DNA of 64,000 bases. It comes from Pontibacter sp. Tf4 (GTDB lineage Bacteria; Bacteroidota; Bacteroidia; Cytophagales; Hymenobacteraceae). The notes under the pieces are model-generated. The model was not told the DNA's origin. It saw only the letters and a program-made list of their open reading frames with translations, and did not search any database. Numbering within the stretch: position 1 is the first letter of the stretch; the number at the start of each line of letters is the position of its first letter. The translations under genes were made by a program, and so were the position numbers. Positions 9,434 through 17,461 of the stretch are shown here, piece by piece. The DNA lies in contig NZ_JACKZC010000007.1 of the NCBI RefSeq assembly GCF_014212495.1, forward strand, positions 124,001-188,000. Reading direction: 5' to 3'.

Positions 9434-10468
9434 TCCGGACCAGTGATTAAAGGGATTTTCCTGATTTAGAGGATTGGGATTTACCTCACCCCAGCCCTCT
9501 CCTAAGAACAGGAGAGGGTGTTTGTGCTTTAGTTATAGTTGAGGCCATAGTTTCATCGTTGCCGGTTTCAAACCACCCCTACCCCTCAGAGCTACGCTCG
9601 CTACCTTCGAAATCGCTTCTCGGTAGTCCAAGGAGGGGAACTCTGACTTTACTATGGTTTGACTTGTAGTGCTATAGTTACGGTTAGTCATCCCCCTACC
9701 CCCTTCAAAGGGGGACTTGGTGATACTTTTAACTCACTAACTATAGTTTCATAGTTACATAGTTACATATCATAAACAGGCAGGCGCAGCCTGCCCCGAG
9801 GAACTATAACCACGAAAAAACCGATCTGCCACAGCCAAAAGACATCAAGCAAACTATAGCTAAAGTTCCTACTATCGAATTGCTATCAGTCTTTGGGTTG
9901 AGCGCCTTGTAGATTTCCGGTGCCTGCAGGGCATTGCGAGGCACGAGCAAAGGAAATGTACACCGCGCGATGCCCGAAGACGGGGCCTCCCGGCCCGGGA
10001 GGGAGCCAAACCAACTATAGCACTATAGGCAAGTAGAGCTCCTAGGATTGGTAGTGGCTATGGAACAATGGCTTGGTTCAAGTTGTAGAAAAGTAAACTA
10101 TAGCACCAGACGCTAGCAGGAGCTGCGCACGCTGCTAGGTCTTTACAAACTATAAGCTGAGATAGATTTCTCACTGCGTTCGAAATGACAATAGTGGAAG
10201 TATAGGTCATATAAGATCCCTCACAGCTATACATCCTCTATCCCACCTATATTTCAAGCACTACCAGAAAACCAGAACCCAACTATAACCTATTCTATAC
10301 TCCAAATCCAGACTTCACCTGACCTATAACCCATTTCACCTAAAAAACTAAAGTCATATTTCCATATGGCTTTTATTCTATATAACTTACCTACGTATAG
10401 GATCAAATTCATGAACTGTGTTCCGGGTAACGATTGCTTTGCCCGGGACCTCAGCATTTTAAATAACT
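9434..10468. repeat. Repeat island 1 (modular palindromic repeats, no gene)
   Basis: About 1 kb without a credible gene lies between ribF and scoA. In order it holds a CACCCC...GAGGG hairpin repeat (about 9485-9525), a CCCCTACCCCTC...AGGGGAAC hairpin with an expanded loop (about 9575-9645), a CCCCCTACCCCC/GGGGG hairpin (about 9692-9720), the structured element described separately (9780-10002), a CTAGCAG...CTGCTAG hairpin (about 10113-10139) and a GATTTCTCACTGCG...GAAATGACA phrase (about 10166-10190). CTATAG palindromes are scattered through it. The same modules recur in similar order at 42984-43786 and 56445-57245. A CCGGG/CCCGG hairpin at 10423-10446 lies in the scoA leader. Confidence 0.8.
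9780..10002. ncRNA. Structured repeat element, copy 1 (candidate RNA or ssDNA fold)
   Basis: The element begins with the hairpin GCAGGC-GCA-GCCTGC (9780-9794), passes through the conserved block CAGTCTTTGGGTTGAGCGC, then folds into a long helix of 9902-9918 with 9952-9968 (GCGC/GCGC, TGTA/TACA, one G-G mismatch, ATTTCC/GGAAAT). Two hairpins sit inside: TGCC/GGCA (9921-9924 with 9930-9933) and TTGC/GCAA (9934-9937 with 9947-9950). CCCG-AAGA-CGGG (9973-9984) and the palindrome 9986-10002 follow. Two other copies keep this shape with different stem bases. Whether it is transcribed is unknown; the orientation is the same (+) in all three copies. Confidence 0.55.
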
Positions 10469-11167
10469 ATGATAAATAAAACTGTAAAGAACGTGCAGGA
10501 AGCGCTGCAGGGCGTAGAAAACGGCATGACCCTGATGCTGGGCGGCTTCGGTTTGTGCGGTATCCCGGAAAACTGTATTAATGAGCTACTACGTTTAGGT
10601 GTAACAGACCTGACCTGTATCTCGAATAACGCTGGCGTAGATGATTTTGGAATTGGACTGCTGTTGCAAAAGCGCCAGGTTAAGAAAATGATAGCCAGCT
10701 ATGTAGGCGAAAATGCCGAGTTTGAGCGCCAACTGCTTACCGGAGAACTGGAAGTGGAACTGAACCCGCAGGGTACCCTGGCTGAGCGCATCCGGGCTGG
10801 TGGGGCCGGCATACCTGCTTTCTTTACCCCGGCCGGTTACGGCACCGAGGTAGGCGAAGGCAAAGAGAGCCGCGAGTTTAACGGCAAAATGTACCTGATG
10901 GAAACTTGGCTGAAGGCGGATTTTGCCTTTGTGAAAGCCTGGAAAGGCGATACAGCAGGCAACCTGATCTACAAAGGCACTGCCCGCAACTTTAACCCGA
11001 TGATGGCCACTGCCGGAAAAATTACCGTTGCCGAAGTGGAAGAACTGGTGCCTGCCGGCGAGCTGGATCCAAACATGATCCATACTCCGGGCATTTTTGT
11101 ACAGCGCATCTTCCAGGGCGAGAAGTACGAAAAACGTATCGAGCAGAGGACAGTGCGAAGCACCTGA
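10469..11167 (+). CDS. scoA: 3-oxoacid CoA-transferase subunit A
   Basis: This is the alpha subunit of a succinyl-CoA:3-ketoacid CoA-transferase, which moves CoA from succinyl-CoA to acetoacetate or a similar acid in ketone-body and short-chain acid metabolism. The 232-residue protein has the subunit A signature [10 protein letters not shown] near residues 25-34 and the [14 protein letters not shown] segment. Its partner scoB lies 467 bp downstream instead of adjacent. The gap is filled by a four-helix-bundle gene flanked by inverted repeats, the left arm of which begins at the scoA stop codon. The last few residues may therefore have been altered by that insertion. Confidence 0.94.
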   Translation: MINKTVKNVQEALQGVENGMTLMLGGFGLCGIPENCINELLRLGVTDLTCISNNAGVDDFGIGLLLQKRQVKKMIASYVGENAEFERQLLTGELEVELNPQGTLAERIRAGGAGIPAFFTPAGYGTEVGEGKESREFNGKMYLMETWLKADFAFVKAWKGDTAGNLIYKGTARNFNPMMATAGKITVAEVEELVPAGELDPNMIHTPGIFVQRIFQGEKYEKRIEQRTVRST

Positions 11168-11608
11168 TTTGGAAATTTGAAGATGTGAAAATTTGAAAAT
11201 GTGGATGCCCCGAAAGATAACATGATATTAACGTTAACCTTAGACTTTGCAGTAGACATAATTCTATATGCAGAAGAACTGGAAGCGCTGCGAAAATATG
11301 TTGTTGCAAACCAGTTGTTAAAAAGCGGGACATCTATAGGTGCCAACGTAAGAGAGGCTCAAAATGCAGAGAGTAAGGCTGATTTTATCCATAAATTCAA
11401 AATTGCAGCGAAAGAGGTAGAAGAAACAGAGTATTGGTTACTGCTATGTAATAGAGCACCTTCTTATCCTTCACCATCACACCTTCAGGAAAAATTAAAA
11501 TCTATCAAAAGGATAATTTCTAAAATCATTATAAGCTCAAAATATAAAGGAAACCAGGAAGAATAATTTGTAGAACTACACATCTCCAAATCTTCAAATT
11601 TCCAAATC
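11166..11608. mobile_element. Putative small insertion: four-helix-bundle gene with 19-bp inverted repeats
   Basis: A perfect 19-bp inverted repeat, GATTTGGAAATTTGAAGAT, lies at 11166-11184 and, reversed, at 11590-11608. Between the arms is only the four-helix-bundle gene. A further shorter copy (CTAATCTTCAAATC) follows at 11611-11624. The block splits the scoA/scoB pair, which is normally contiguous. No transposase and no clear target duplication are seen, so the element would need to be moved in trans, or could be a chance retention of flanking repeats. The inverted repeats are observed; mobility is inference. Confidence 0.5.
11201..11566 (+). CDS. Four-helix bundle protein (23S rRNA intervening-sequence/Avd-like family)
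   Basis: The 121-residue protein belongs to the four-helix bundle family (TIGR02436, S23-like) first seen in 23S rRNA intervening sequences and related to the Avd protein of diversity-generating retroelements. The hallmark core is ANQLLKSGTSIGANVREAQ, then AESKADFIHKFKIAAKE and EETEYWLLL. No function is established for the stand-alone members. The start is read as GTG at 11201 because family members carry a few residues before the segment that begins at the ATG of 11222; either is possible. It sits between scoA and scoB inside a pair of 19-bp inverted repeats and is more AT-rich than both. Confidence 0.85.
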   Translation: MDAPKDNMILTLTLDFAVDIILYAEELEALRKYVVANQLLKSGTSIGANVREAQNAESKADFIHKFKIAAKEVEETEYWLLLCNRAPSYPSPSHLQEKLKSIKRIISKIIISSKYKGNQEE

Positions 11609-11633
11609 TCCTAATCTTCAAATCACGAATGAA

Positions 11634-12290
11634 ATGAGTCTTGATAAAAATCAGATAGCGAAACGGATCGCACAGGAAGTAAAGAACGGGATGTATGTGA
11701 ACCTGGGCATCGGGATACCGACGCTGGTGGCAAACTATATTCCGCATGGTATTGAAGTGGTGCTGCAGTCGGAGAACGGCTTGCTGGGCATGGGCCCCTT
11801 CCCTACCGAAGACCAGGTAGATGCCGACCTGATAAACGCCGGCAAACAAACCATCACCACACTGCCGGGATCGTCTATTTTCAGCTCTGCGGATAGCTTT
11901 GGCATGATTCGCGGCGAGCACGTGGACCTGACCATTCTGGGTGCCATGGAAGTATCGGAAAAAGGCGACATTGCCAACTGGAAAATACCGGGCAAAATGG
12001 TGAAGGGCATGGGCGGCGCCATGGACCTGGTGGCATCGGCCAAGAACATTATAGTTGCCATGCAGCACACCGCTCGCGACGGTTCTTCTAAACTTTTGAA
12101 GGAATGTACTTTGCCAATCACAGGCTTGAAATGTGTGAAAAAGATCGTGACGGATCTGTGCGTAATGGAAGTAACCGATAAAGGCTTTAAACTGCTGGAA
12201 AGAGCACCGGGCGTATCGGTAGAAGACATTCAAAAAGCTACCGAAGGCACGCTTATAGTGGAAGGCGACATTCCGGAAGTACAGCTATAG
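11634..12290 (+). CDS. scoB: 3-oxoacid CoA-transferase subunit B
   Basis: This is the beta subunit that carries the catalytic glutamate of the CoA-transferase. The motif SENGLLGMGPFP covers residues 46-57, with the active-site Glu at 47. The 218-residue length is typical. Together with scoA it would form the heteromeric enzyme, although the genes are separated by the four-helix-bundle insertion; the intervening gene is on the same strand, so cotranscription could persist. A terminator-like hairpin lies at 12537-12570. Confidence 0.95.
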   Translation: MSLDKNQIAKRIAQEVKNGMYVNLGIGIPTLVANYIPHGIEVVLQSENGLLGMGPFPTEDQVDADLINAGKQTITTLPGSSIFSSADSFGMIRGEHVDLTILGAMEVSEKGDIANWKIPGKMVKGMGGAMDLVASAKNIIVAMQHTARDGSSKLLKECTLPITGLKCVKKIVTDLCVMEVTDKGFKLLERAPGVSVEDIQKATEGTLIVEGDIPEVQL

Positions 12291-12670
12291 TTGGCATTGA
12301 GTAATCATCCCTCTGCACCTCCAAAGGGAGACTTTTCACAATCTTGTTTTGCTGGCGCGAATCTGTGATCCGTGACTTATTATAATTGTGGATCTGCGAT
12401 CCACTGGGCCAGAGGCCCAACTATAGTTCGACACGAGCGAGGACGCTCGCGCCATGTACATTGATTCAGGATGGTGAAACTGCCCTATCCGTGTAAAGGG
12501 GGTAGAGGAATGATTTACAAACCACATACAAACTATAAAGCGTAGCTACACGGCTGCGCTTTCTTTTTTTACCCCGGCTTAAACTGCACATATCGTGTAA
12601 TCCTATTAACTTGTATCGAAACTATAGTTGCTGCACGTATACCTGTAGCATAAAAGAGAAAAACTGACCC
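12291..12670. other. Intergenic region with short hairpin repeats
   Basis: No gene is visible. The stretch has a weak CCTCCAAAGGGAG hairpin repeat (about 12313-12331), a GCGATCCACTGGGCC...GGCCCAACTATAG segment, and GAGCGAGGACGCTC (about 12437), a variant of the GGGACG hairpin family seen at 33005 and 60343. It ends with the scoB terminator hairpin and the leader of the GNAT-nitrilase gene. Confidence 0.6.
12537..12570 (+). terminator. scoB terminator
   Basis: AAAGCGTAGC pairs with GGCTGCGCTTT around a short loop and is followed by a run of seven T residues, a typical intrinsic terminator. Confidence 0.7.
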
Positions 12671-14230
12671 ATGAGCGATAAGAACGAAGAAAGTACAGAA
12701 CACACCGAACACAAATTATTACTGCGCCAGCTCGAGCTTAAAGACTATAATGAAGTAAAAGAGATCATGGATACGGTTTACCGTAACATTGATGGCGCCT
12801 GGAGCAGAAAGGAATTCTCGAACCTGCTCAAGAAGTTTCCGGAAGGCCAGATCTGTATTGAAGATAAAGGAAAAGTAGTAGCCGGCGCCCTCAGCCTTAT
12901 AGTGGACTACGCGCAGTACGGCGACAAGCACACCTACGAGCAGATTGTAGACCGTGGCACTTTTAAAACCCACGACCCCGAAGGCGACACCCTGTACGGC
13001 ATCGACGTGTTTGTGCACCCCGAGTACCGTAACCTGCGCCTGGGCCGCCGCCTCTACGATGCCCGCAAAGAGATGTGCGAAAACCTGAACCTGCGCGGTA
13101 TTATTGCCGGTGGCCGCATACCTGGTTATAAAGATTACGCCAACAAGCTTACACCTGCCAAGTACATCGAGATGGTGCGCAACAAGGAGCTCTCGGACCC
13201 GGTGCTGTCGTTCCAGCTGAGTAACGAGTTCCATGTGCGCAAGATCATGAAGAACTACCTGCCCGACGATACCGATTCGCGCGCCTACGCTACCTTGCTG
13301 GAATGGGTGAACGTGTACTTTGAGGAGAAGGAAAAACTGATAGGCGGTAAGAAAACGATCGTGCGCATTGGCATTGTGCAGTGGCAGATGCGTGCCGTAA
13401 AATCGCTGGAAGACATGATGCAGCAGATCGAGTTTTTTGTGGACACGGTAAGCTCCTACAAGTCTGATATTGTGGTATTTCCGGAGTTTTTCAACGCGCC
13501 GCTGATGGCCTTAACCAAAGAAGATTCTCCGTCGGAAGCGATCCGAAGCATGGCCGAATATACCGATGAGATACGCGAGCGCATGATCCACCTGGCGCTG
13601 TCGTACAACATCAACATTATTGCCGGCAGCATGCCCGAATACTACGACAACAAACTATACAACGTAAGCTACCTTTGCCGCCGCGATGGTACGTATGACA
13701 AACAGTATAAGCTACACGTTACCCCGGACGAATCGCATTACTGGGGTATGCGCGGAGGCCATAAACTGAAGATCTTCGATACAGATATCGGCAAAATAGG
13801 CATCCTGATCTGTTACGATGTGGAGTTCCCGGAACTGGCGCGTATGCTGTCGGATATGGATATGAAGATCTTGTTCGTACCGTTCTGGACCGACACCAAA
13901 AACGCGTACCTGCGGGTGCGCCTTTGCTCGCAGGCCCGTGCCATCGAGAACGAGTGTTACGTAGCCATTACCGGCAGCGTAGGTAACTTACCGAAAGTAG
14001 AGAACATGGACATCCAGTACTCGCAGTCGGCCGTCTTCTCTCCTTCCGACTTCGCGTTCCCGCATGATGCGGTTATTGCCGAAGCAACGCCTAACACCGA
14101 GATGACCCTGATAGCTGACCTGGACCTGAACCTGCTGAAAGACCTGAACACCGCCGGCAGCGTTCGTAACCTGAAAGACCGCCGCAAGGACCTCTACAAC
14201 CTGAGCTGGGTTACCCGCAAGGAAGATTAA
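12671..14230 (+). CDS. GNAT acetyltransferase - carbon-nitrogen hydrolase fusion
   Basis: This 519-residue protein joins an N-terminal GNAT acetyltransferase domain (about residues 15-215, acetyl-CoA loop near RNLRLGRRLYD at 120-130) to a C-terminal nitrilase-superfamily hydrolase (about 230-500). The hydrolase triad is visible: Glu272 in VVFPEFF, Lys347 in YKLHV and Cys381 in ILICYDVEFPE. Such bifunctional proteins form a recognised family, but substrates are not known; acylation of an amine combined with amide hydrolysis is a plausible guess only. It is transcribed alone, with a bidirectional terminator after it. Confidence 0.9.
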   Translation: MSDKNEESTEHTEHKLLLRQLELKDYNEVKEIMDTVYRNIDGAWSRKEFSNLLKKFPEGQICIEDKGKVVAGALSLIVDYAQYGDKHTYEQIVDRGTFKTHDPEGDTLYGIDVFVHPEYRNLRLGRRLYDARKEMCENLNLRGIIAGGRIPGYKDYANKLTPAKYIEMVRNKELSDPVLSFQLSNEFHVRKIMKNYLPDDTDSRAYATLLEWVNVYFEEKEKLIGGKKTIVRIGIVQWQMRAVKSLEDMMQQIEFFVDTVSSYKSDIVVFPEFFNAPLMALTKEDSPSEAIRSMAEYTDEIRERMIHLALSYNINIIAGSMPEYYDNKLYNVSYLCRRDGTYDKQYKLHVTPDESHYWGMRGGHKLKIFDTDIGKIGILICYDVEFPELARMLSDMDMKILFVPFWTDTKNAYLRVRLCSQARAIENECYVAITGSVGNLPKVENMDIQYSQSAVFSPSDFAFPHDAVIAEATPNTEMTLIADLDLNLLKDLNTAGSVRNLKDRRKDLYNLSWVTRKED

Positions 14231-14251
14231 CAACTATAGTTTACAACTATA

Positions 14252-14286
14252 AAAAAGCCTTTCCTATAGTTTGGGAAAGGCTTTTT
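14252..14286. terminator. Bidirectional terminator
   Basis: AAAAAGCCTTTCC (14252-14264) and GGAAAGGCTTTTT (14274-14286) form a perfect 13-bp stem whose loop contains TATAGTTTG. It lies between convergent genes and has A and T tracts on both sides. Confidence 0.9.
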
Positions 14287-14316
14287 TTATTTTAGCTATA
14301 GTTTGCAGCAATCAGT

Positions 14317-14682
14317 TTATCCTTGCCTGAGGATCTTTTCCATTTTTCTGCCTTTGGCCAGTTCGTCTACCAGCTTATCCAGATACCTTACTTGCCTGGT
14401 AAGCGGGTTCTGTATTTCCTCAATACGGTAGCCACAGATCACGCCTGTAATCAAATGCGCATCAGGGTTTAAACTCGCTCTGGTGAAGAAGGCCTCAAAT
14501 GTAACTTTCTCGTCGATCAGCTCCTGTAGTTTCTGGTCATCAAAACCTGTCAGCCATGTTATTACCTGGTGCAGTTCCTCTTTGGTGCGGCCCTTGCGCT
14601 CTGCCTTGGCTACATAATGCGGATACACTGATGCAAAGGTCATGTTGGCTATTCGGGCGTCGTGGTCGGGTGTGGTGCTCAT
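14317..14682 (-). CDS. DUF2200 family protein
   Basis: The 121-residue soluble protein matches the DUF2200 family: the segment with [15 protein letters not shown], the central TGFDD...[12 protein letters not shown] and the [13 protein letters not shown] segment near the C-terminus are characteristic. The function of the family is not known. It begins with a short charged N-terminus and ends in a lysine/arginine-rich helix. It stands at the edge of the attC-like cassette region but has base composition like the core genes, so I do not count it as a cassette. Confidence 0.82.
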   Translation of the reverse strand: MSTTPDHDARIANMTFASVYPHYVAKAERKGRTKEELHQVITWLTGFDDQKLQELIDEKVTFEAFFTRASLNPDAHLITGVICGYRIEEIQNPLTRQVRYLDKLVDELAKGRKMEKILRQG

Positions 14683-14835
14683 GGCTATGGAATTGGTTAT
14701 TGCTGGTAATGTTTAGGTAAAATATAAAAGATACATGTACCGCTGCAAGTTTGAAAGACATAGGAGAAGCTTTAATTGCCTGTCCTAATCGCGAAAGACC
14801 TGTATTGAAAGTGGTTTGCTTGTAGCATAACCGGC

Positions 14836-15273
14836 TTAGTTTTCTATCTCATCCAGGCCTTGCTCCCGCAGTTTGGCTAACCCGTCTTTCATAGCTTTAA
14901 TTTGCTCTGGTGCATGTCCTTGCCAACCTGTAACCTCACCCACAACCTTTAATGGGTGTTGCGAGCGATAAGACATTGTCGGATTGCCGGGAAACTTCTT
15001 GTCAGTTAGATTCGGATCGTCTTCTATGCTGCCAGTTGGTTCAACAAGATAAATTCTTTCCTTTTCATCTCCAGCGGCAAGTTCGGCACCCCAGATAGCA
15101 GCGTCCAGAGTAGCCGTGAAATAAATATGGTTTAGCTGCCCGTATTGGCTATAGTTCGAGTTAAAACCAACTTTTAAAAGAGTACCTGTTTTCAGGTTGG
15201 CCTTCGTACCATGGAAATATGTCTGCGCAAAAGGACTTGGTGAAGAATTGTTCTCATTCTCGTTTGGTTTCAT
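14836..15273 (-). CDS. arr: NAD(+)--rifampin ADP-ribosyltransferase (Arr family)
   Basis: Arr enzymes inactivate rifamycins by ADP-ribosylating the C23 hydroxyl. The sequence matches the family through its whole length: YFHGTKANLKTG, the SNY and IYFTATLDAAIWGAELA segments, IYLVEPTGSIEDDPNLTDKK with the conserved acidic patch, FPGNPTMSYRS and the final GHAPEQIKAM. I chose the ATG at 15273 (145 residues, the usual size); the longer frame from 15330 would start inside the attC-like hairpin at 15313-15378. arr genes are classic integron cassette genes, and this copy is flanked upstream by such a site. Whether it confers resistance here is untested. Confidence 0.9.
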   Translation of the reverse strand: MKPNENENNSSPSPFAQTYFHGTKANLKTGTLLKVGFNSNYSQYGQLNHIYFTATLDAAIWGAELAAGDEKERIYLVEPTGSIEDDPNLTDKKFPGNPTMSYRSQHPLKVVGEVTGWQGHAPEQIKAMKDGLAKLREQGLDEIEN

Positions 15274-15312
15274 TGGCGTTGTTTTTCTTACTGGACATTG
15301 ATTTTTTTTGCG

Positions 15313-15378
15313 TTTTAACGTTTCGTGCATAAGGTGAATAAGGCGTCGCTGCCGCTTGGCTTATGTGCAGGGTTAGGC
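15313..15378 (-). repeat. attC-like site A (between unknown 217-aa gene and arr)
   Basis: Read on the minus strand, the 66-nt site begins with GCCTAAC (consensus RYYYAAC) five bases after the upstream gene's stop codon and ends with GTTAAAA (consensus GTTRRRY, last base off). Inside are arms TGCACATAAG and CTTATGCA with a two-base bulge, around a central stem. The plus-strand centre AAGGCGTCGCTGCCG resembles those of sites B and C. The fold and boundary boxes are those of an integron attC site. Confidence 0.6.
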
Positions 15379-15382
15379 TAAG

Positions 15383-16036
15383 TTATTTTACTTTTTCATA
15401 TACCAGTCTCTTCCATTGGTTTGTATAAAGTCGAATTTTCACCTCATTCGATTCAATTCTTTTCCCATTGTAATCGAAGGCGACTTTGTATGGCACTTCC
15501 TCACTGCCTTTGTTTTGGTGGATTGAATTTACTTCTAGCGAGTAAAGCCCGGCAGGTTCAAGTCCAGAGTTATAATAACTGTTGCCACAATCTGACTTAT
15601 AGTTTTGCCTAATTTGGTACCATTTACCTTTGATTTTTATGTAATCAGAGAAATTATTTATCGTAGCATCAATTCTTGGGATACTGGCAGTGTCACTTTT
15701 CAGGTTTATCATGTATAACTTCACATATGAATTCCCATTCTCCTTAACAACCTCCCATTCATTGGGTATTCTTAGGAGGAGACTATCGGCGTTTACTGGT
15801 TGAAACGTTTGCAGAAAGCTTTTATCTGCTTTTGTTTTCTGCTCTAACCAAACCTGAAGTTCACTCCCAAGTGAACCTGCCTCGATTAATAGGCTTTGAT
15901 ACCATTCTTCAGATGAAATCTTTTTTTGCTCATAGGATTCCCATAACAGCTTTTCCTTTTTTTGCCAATCAGTTTGGGCGTATGCGCTTGTAATAGATAA
16001 AAACAATAGATTAAATAGTGTTAATATAATCTTCAT
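15383..16036 (-). CDS. Unknown exported protein, cassette-like
   Basis: I do not recognise this 217-residue protein. It has a clear signal peptide (residues 1-20, cleavage after AYA) and then a helical charged region rich in K, E and W to about residue 80, followed by a beta-rich segment with one visible Cys near residue 150 and a repeated aromatic pattern. It is AT-richer than the flanking core genes. It starts 23 bases from the GTTAGCG box of site B and ends 5 bases before the GCCTAAC box of site A, which is how a cassette gene is placed. No own promoter is evident. Confidence 0.75.
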   Translation of the reverse strand: MKIILTLFNLLFLSITSAYAQTDWQKKEKLLWESYEQKKISSEEWYQSLLIEAGSLGSELQVWLEQKTKADKSFLQTFQPVNADSLLLRIPNEWEVVKENGNSYVKLYMINLKSDTASIPRIDATINNFSDYIKIKGKWYQIRQNYKSDCGNSYYNSGLEPAGLYSLEVNSIHQNKGSEEVPYKVAFDYNGKRIESNEVKIRLYTNQWKRLVYEKVK

Positions 16037-16052
16037 AATATTTATAGTTTAA

Positions 16053-16119
16053 CGCTAACGTGTTCGTATATACCGTGTGCAAGGAGTAGCCGAAGCATAA
16101 GGTATAAACTGTGTTGAGT
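16053..16119 (-). repeat. attC-like site B
   Basis: Read on the minus strand this 67-nt site begins with ACTCAAC, an exact match to RYYYAAC, and ends with GTTAGCG (GTTRRRY with two deviations). TATACC and GGTATA form the outer arms, with GC-containing inner pairs around CGGCTACTCC. ACTCAAC is the exact complement of GTTGAGT, the box that opens the cassette it closes (site C end). Confidence 0.62.
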
Positions 16120-16128
16120 AGAGTTATT

Positions 16129-16806
16129 TTATTTCAGTCTATACTTCTTTGACCACTCTTCTACGCTTAACGGCTTTGACTCGCTATTCGGGAAAGTGTT
16201 TTTTATGTACTGGAATTGTTCCTGCGTCAGAAAAACAGCTTCTCCGTCATTACCGCCAGACATGAGGTAGAGCCGTTCTGGTGATTTACTTCTGCTTAAT
16301 ATGTCATTCACCATTTCAGCGTACCGTTTCGCTGCTACACCCCAAGAGTTTGCACTTCCTTGGTCGTTTCTGAAGATGACATACTCTTTGCCATTCACCC
16401 AAATGATGTGGTTCAGTCCACCGCTTTGAGAGTATTCTTCTATTTCATTTTCTATCTTCAGATTTACATTCAGCTTTTTAAAAGTCCTTTCCATATCAGA
16501 GAGGTAACTTTTAAAACCACCTTCTTCATACAATGTCTCTCCGTCAAGTCCATACAGCCTATAATCTGCTGATTGATACTTAGGCATTTCATAGGTCGTC
16601 ACGAGTGCACCATGTGTGGCGTACCCTTCGGCAAGTGCTTTCTTTAATTCAGCTACTTTGCTTGACTGAGCATACTTGAAGTAACCAAGCGACTCAAGTT
16701 TTTGAACAACTTCTTTGCCTGAAGGCTTTTTTTGGAAAATGCTCCTGAAACTAAACAGCATAACTATCGAAGAAAGGCATAGGGTGAATAGTAGGACCTT
16801 TTTCAT
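16129..16806 (-). CDS. Unknown exported protein, cassette-like
   Basis: I do not recognise this 225-residue protein. It begins with a hydrophobic signal peptide or anchor (residues 3-20) and continues as a mixed alpha/beta soluble domain with a histidine near residue 135 and a W in the motif NHIIWVNGKEYVIF. The C-terminal part has an EEWSKKY segment. The gene is AT-rich compared with hisS. It lies exactly between sites B and C, has no visible promoter, and so is best described as a cassette gene of unknown role. Confidence 0.75.
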   Translation of the reverse strand: MKKVLLFTLCLSSIVMLFSFRSIFQKKPSGKEVVQKLESLGYFKYAQSSKVAELKKALAEGYATHGALVTTYEMPKYQSADYRLYGLDGETLYEEGGFKSYLSDMERTFKKLNVNLKIENEIEEYSQSGGLNHIIWVNGKEYVIFRNDQGSANSWGVAAKRYAEMVNDILSRSKSPERLYLMSGGNDGEAVFLTQEQFQYIKNTFPNSESKPLSVEEWSKKYRLK

Positions 16807-16819
16807 TGATTACAATTTT

Positions 16820-16885
16820 ACTCAACGGTCTGGTGCAGCCGACGGGTGAGGCGTAGCCGAGTATGAAGGCTGCACGTGGCTGGGC
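16820..16885 (-). repeat. attC-like site C
   Basis: Read on the minus strand this 66-nt site begins with GCCCAGC (RYYYAAC with one change) and ends with GTTGAGT, an exact GTTRRRY. The arms GTGCAGCC (plus 16833-16840) and GGCTGCAC (16868-16875) are perfectly complementary over 8 bp; the loop region contains GGCGTAGCCGA, shared with site B. GCCC is complementary to the GGGC of the box that opens the same cassette at 17462-17468. Confidence 0.65.
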
Positions 16886-16894
16886 AATGTATTT

Positions 16895-17449
16895 TTAATG
16901 CACACTTTCTTTCAATGCTTTTCTATGGCCATTTGAAATGTAGCTATAAAATTTTCTGTCTATTCCTTTTAACTTATGCAGCTGAGTTGGAATAGTATGT
17001 TTTGGGTGTGGGCCGCCGAATAGGAAATAGAAAAATGACTCTATCTCTTTTTGTTGCTTTCCCTTTAAGATTTGGTAAGTCAAATCCACGTTTTCCAGGA
17101 CAAGTGGTTCTAAGGTTTGCTGCAGGTGGCTAATTGCGTCAGCTTCCCATTTCCCGTTAATCCCTATGTTTATTGCCTTACTTATTTTCTCTTTCTTTGA
17201 TACCTTGTCAAGCTCAAAGAATCTGGAAATGTAGTCAAATGATTCTTCGTACAACGGGCCGGGCTTATCTTCCACATAACCAAATATTCTTTCAAATGTC
17301 CGAAAGTCGCTCGGGAAAAGGTTGAAGTATAGAATCTGGTTTTCTTTAGTGTCAGCCCCTTTTAAATTATTGAAGGATGACTCCAGTTTTTGAGTGCCCG
17401 AACCTTGAAAAAGTAAAACTGTTGACAACAACAATAAGAGAGTTTTCAT
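16895..17449 (-). CDS. Unknown exported protein, cassette-like
   Basis: I do not recognise this 184-residue protein. A short signal peptide (residues 1-16) is followed by an alpha-helical, lysine- and glutamate-rich body that includes LYFNLFPSDFRTFERIFGY, a segment suggestive of a small helical repeat domain. No cysteine remains in the mature part. The gene is AT-rich and lies between sites C and D with short spacings on both sides, so it fits the cassette layout. Function and any activity against other cells are unknown. Confidence 0.75.
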   Translation of the reverse strand: MKTLLLLLSTVLLFQGSGTQKLESSFNNLKGADTKENQILYFNLFPSDFRTFERIFGYVEDKPGPLYEESFDYISRFFELDKVSKKEKISKAINIGINGKWEADAISHLQQTLEPLVLENVDLTYQILKGKQQKEIESFFYFLFGGPHPKHTIPTQLHKLKGIDRKFYSYISNGHRKALKESVH

Positions 17450-17461
17450 AATTTATATTTT

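Noticed and set aside
9434..10468. Insertion sequence remnants in island 1
   Set aside because: No transposase fragment or terminal repeat pair with target duplication can be seen; the content is hairpin modules.
11529..12233. 234-aa minus-strand ORF
   Set aside because: It is antisense to scoB, which has convincing family motifs.
14836..15330. Longer arr start at 15330
   Set aside because: The extra 19 residues would be encoded within the attC-like hairpin and have no match to the family; the ATG at 15273 gives the normal length.
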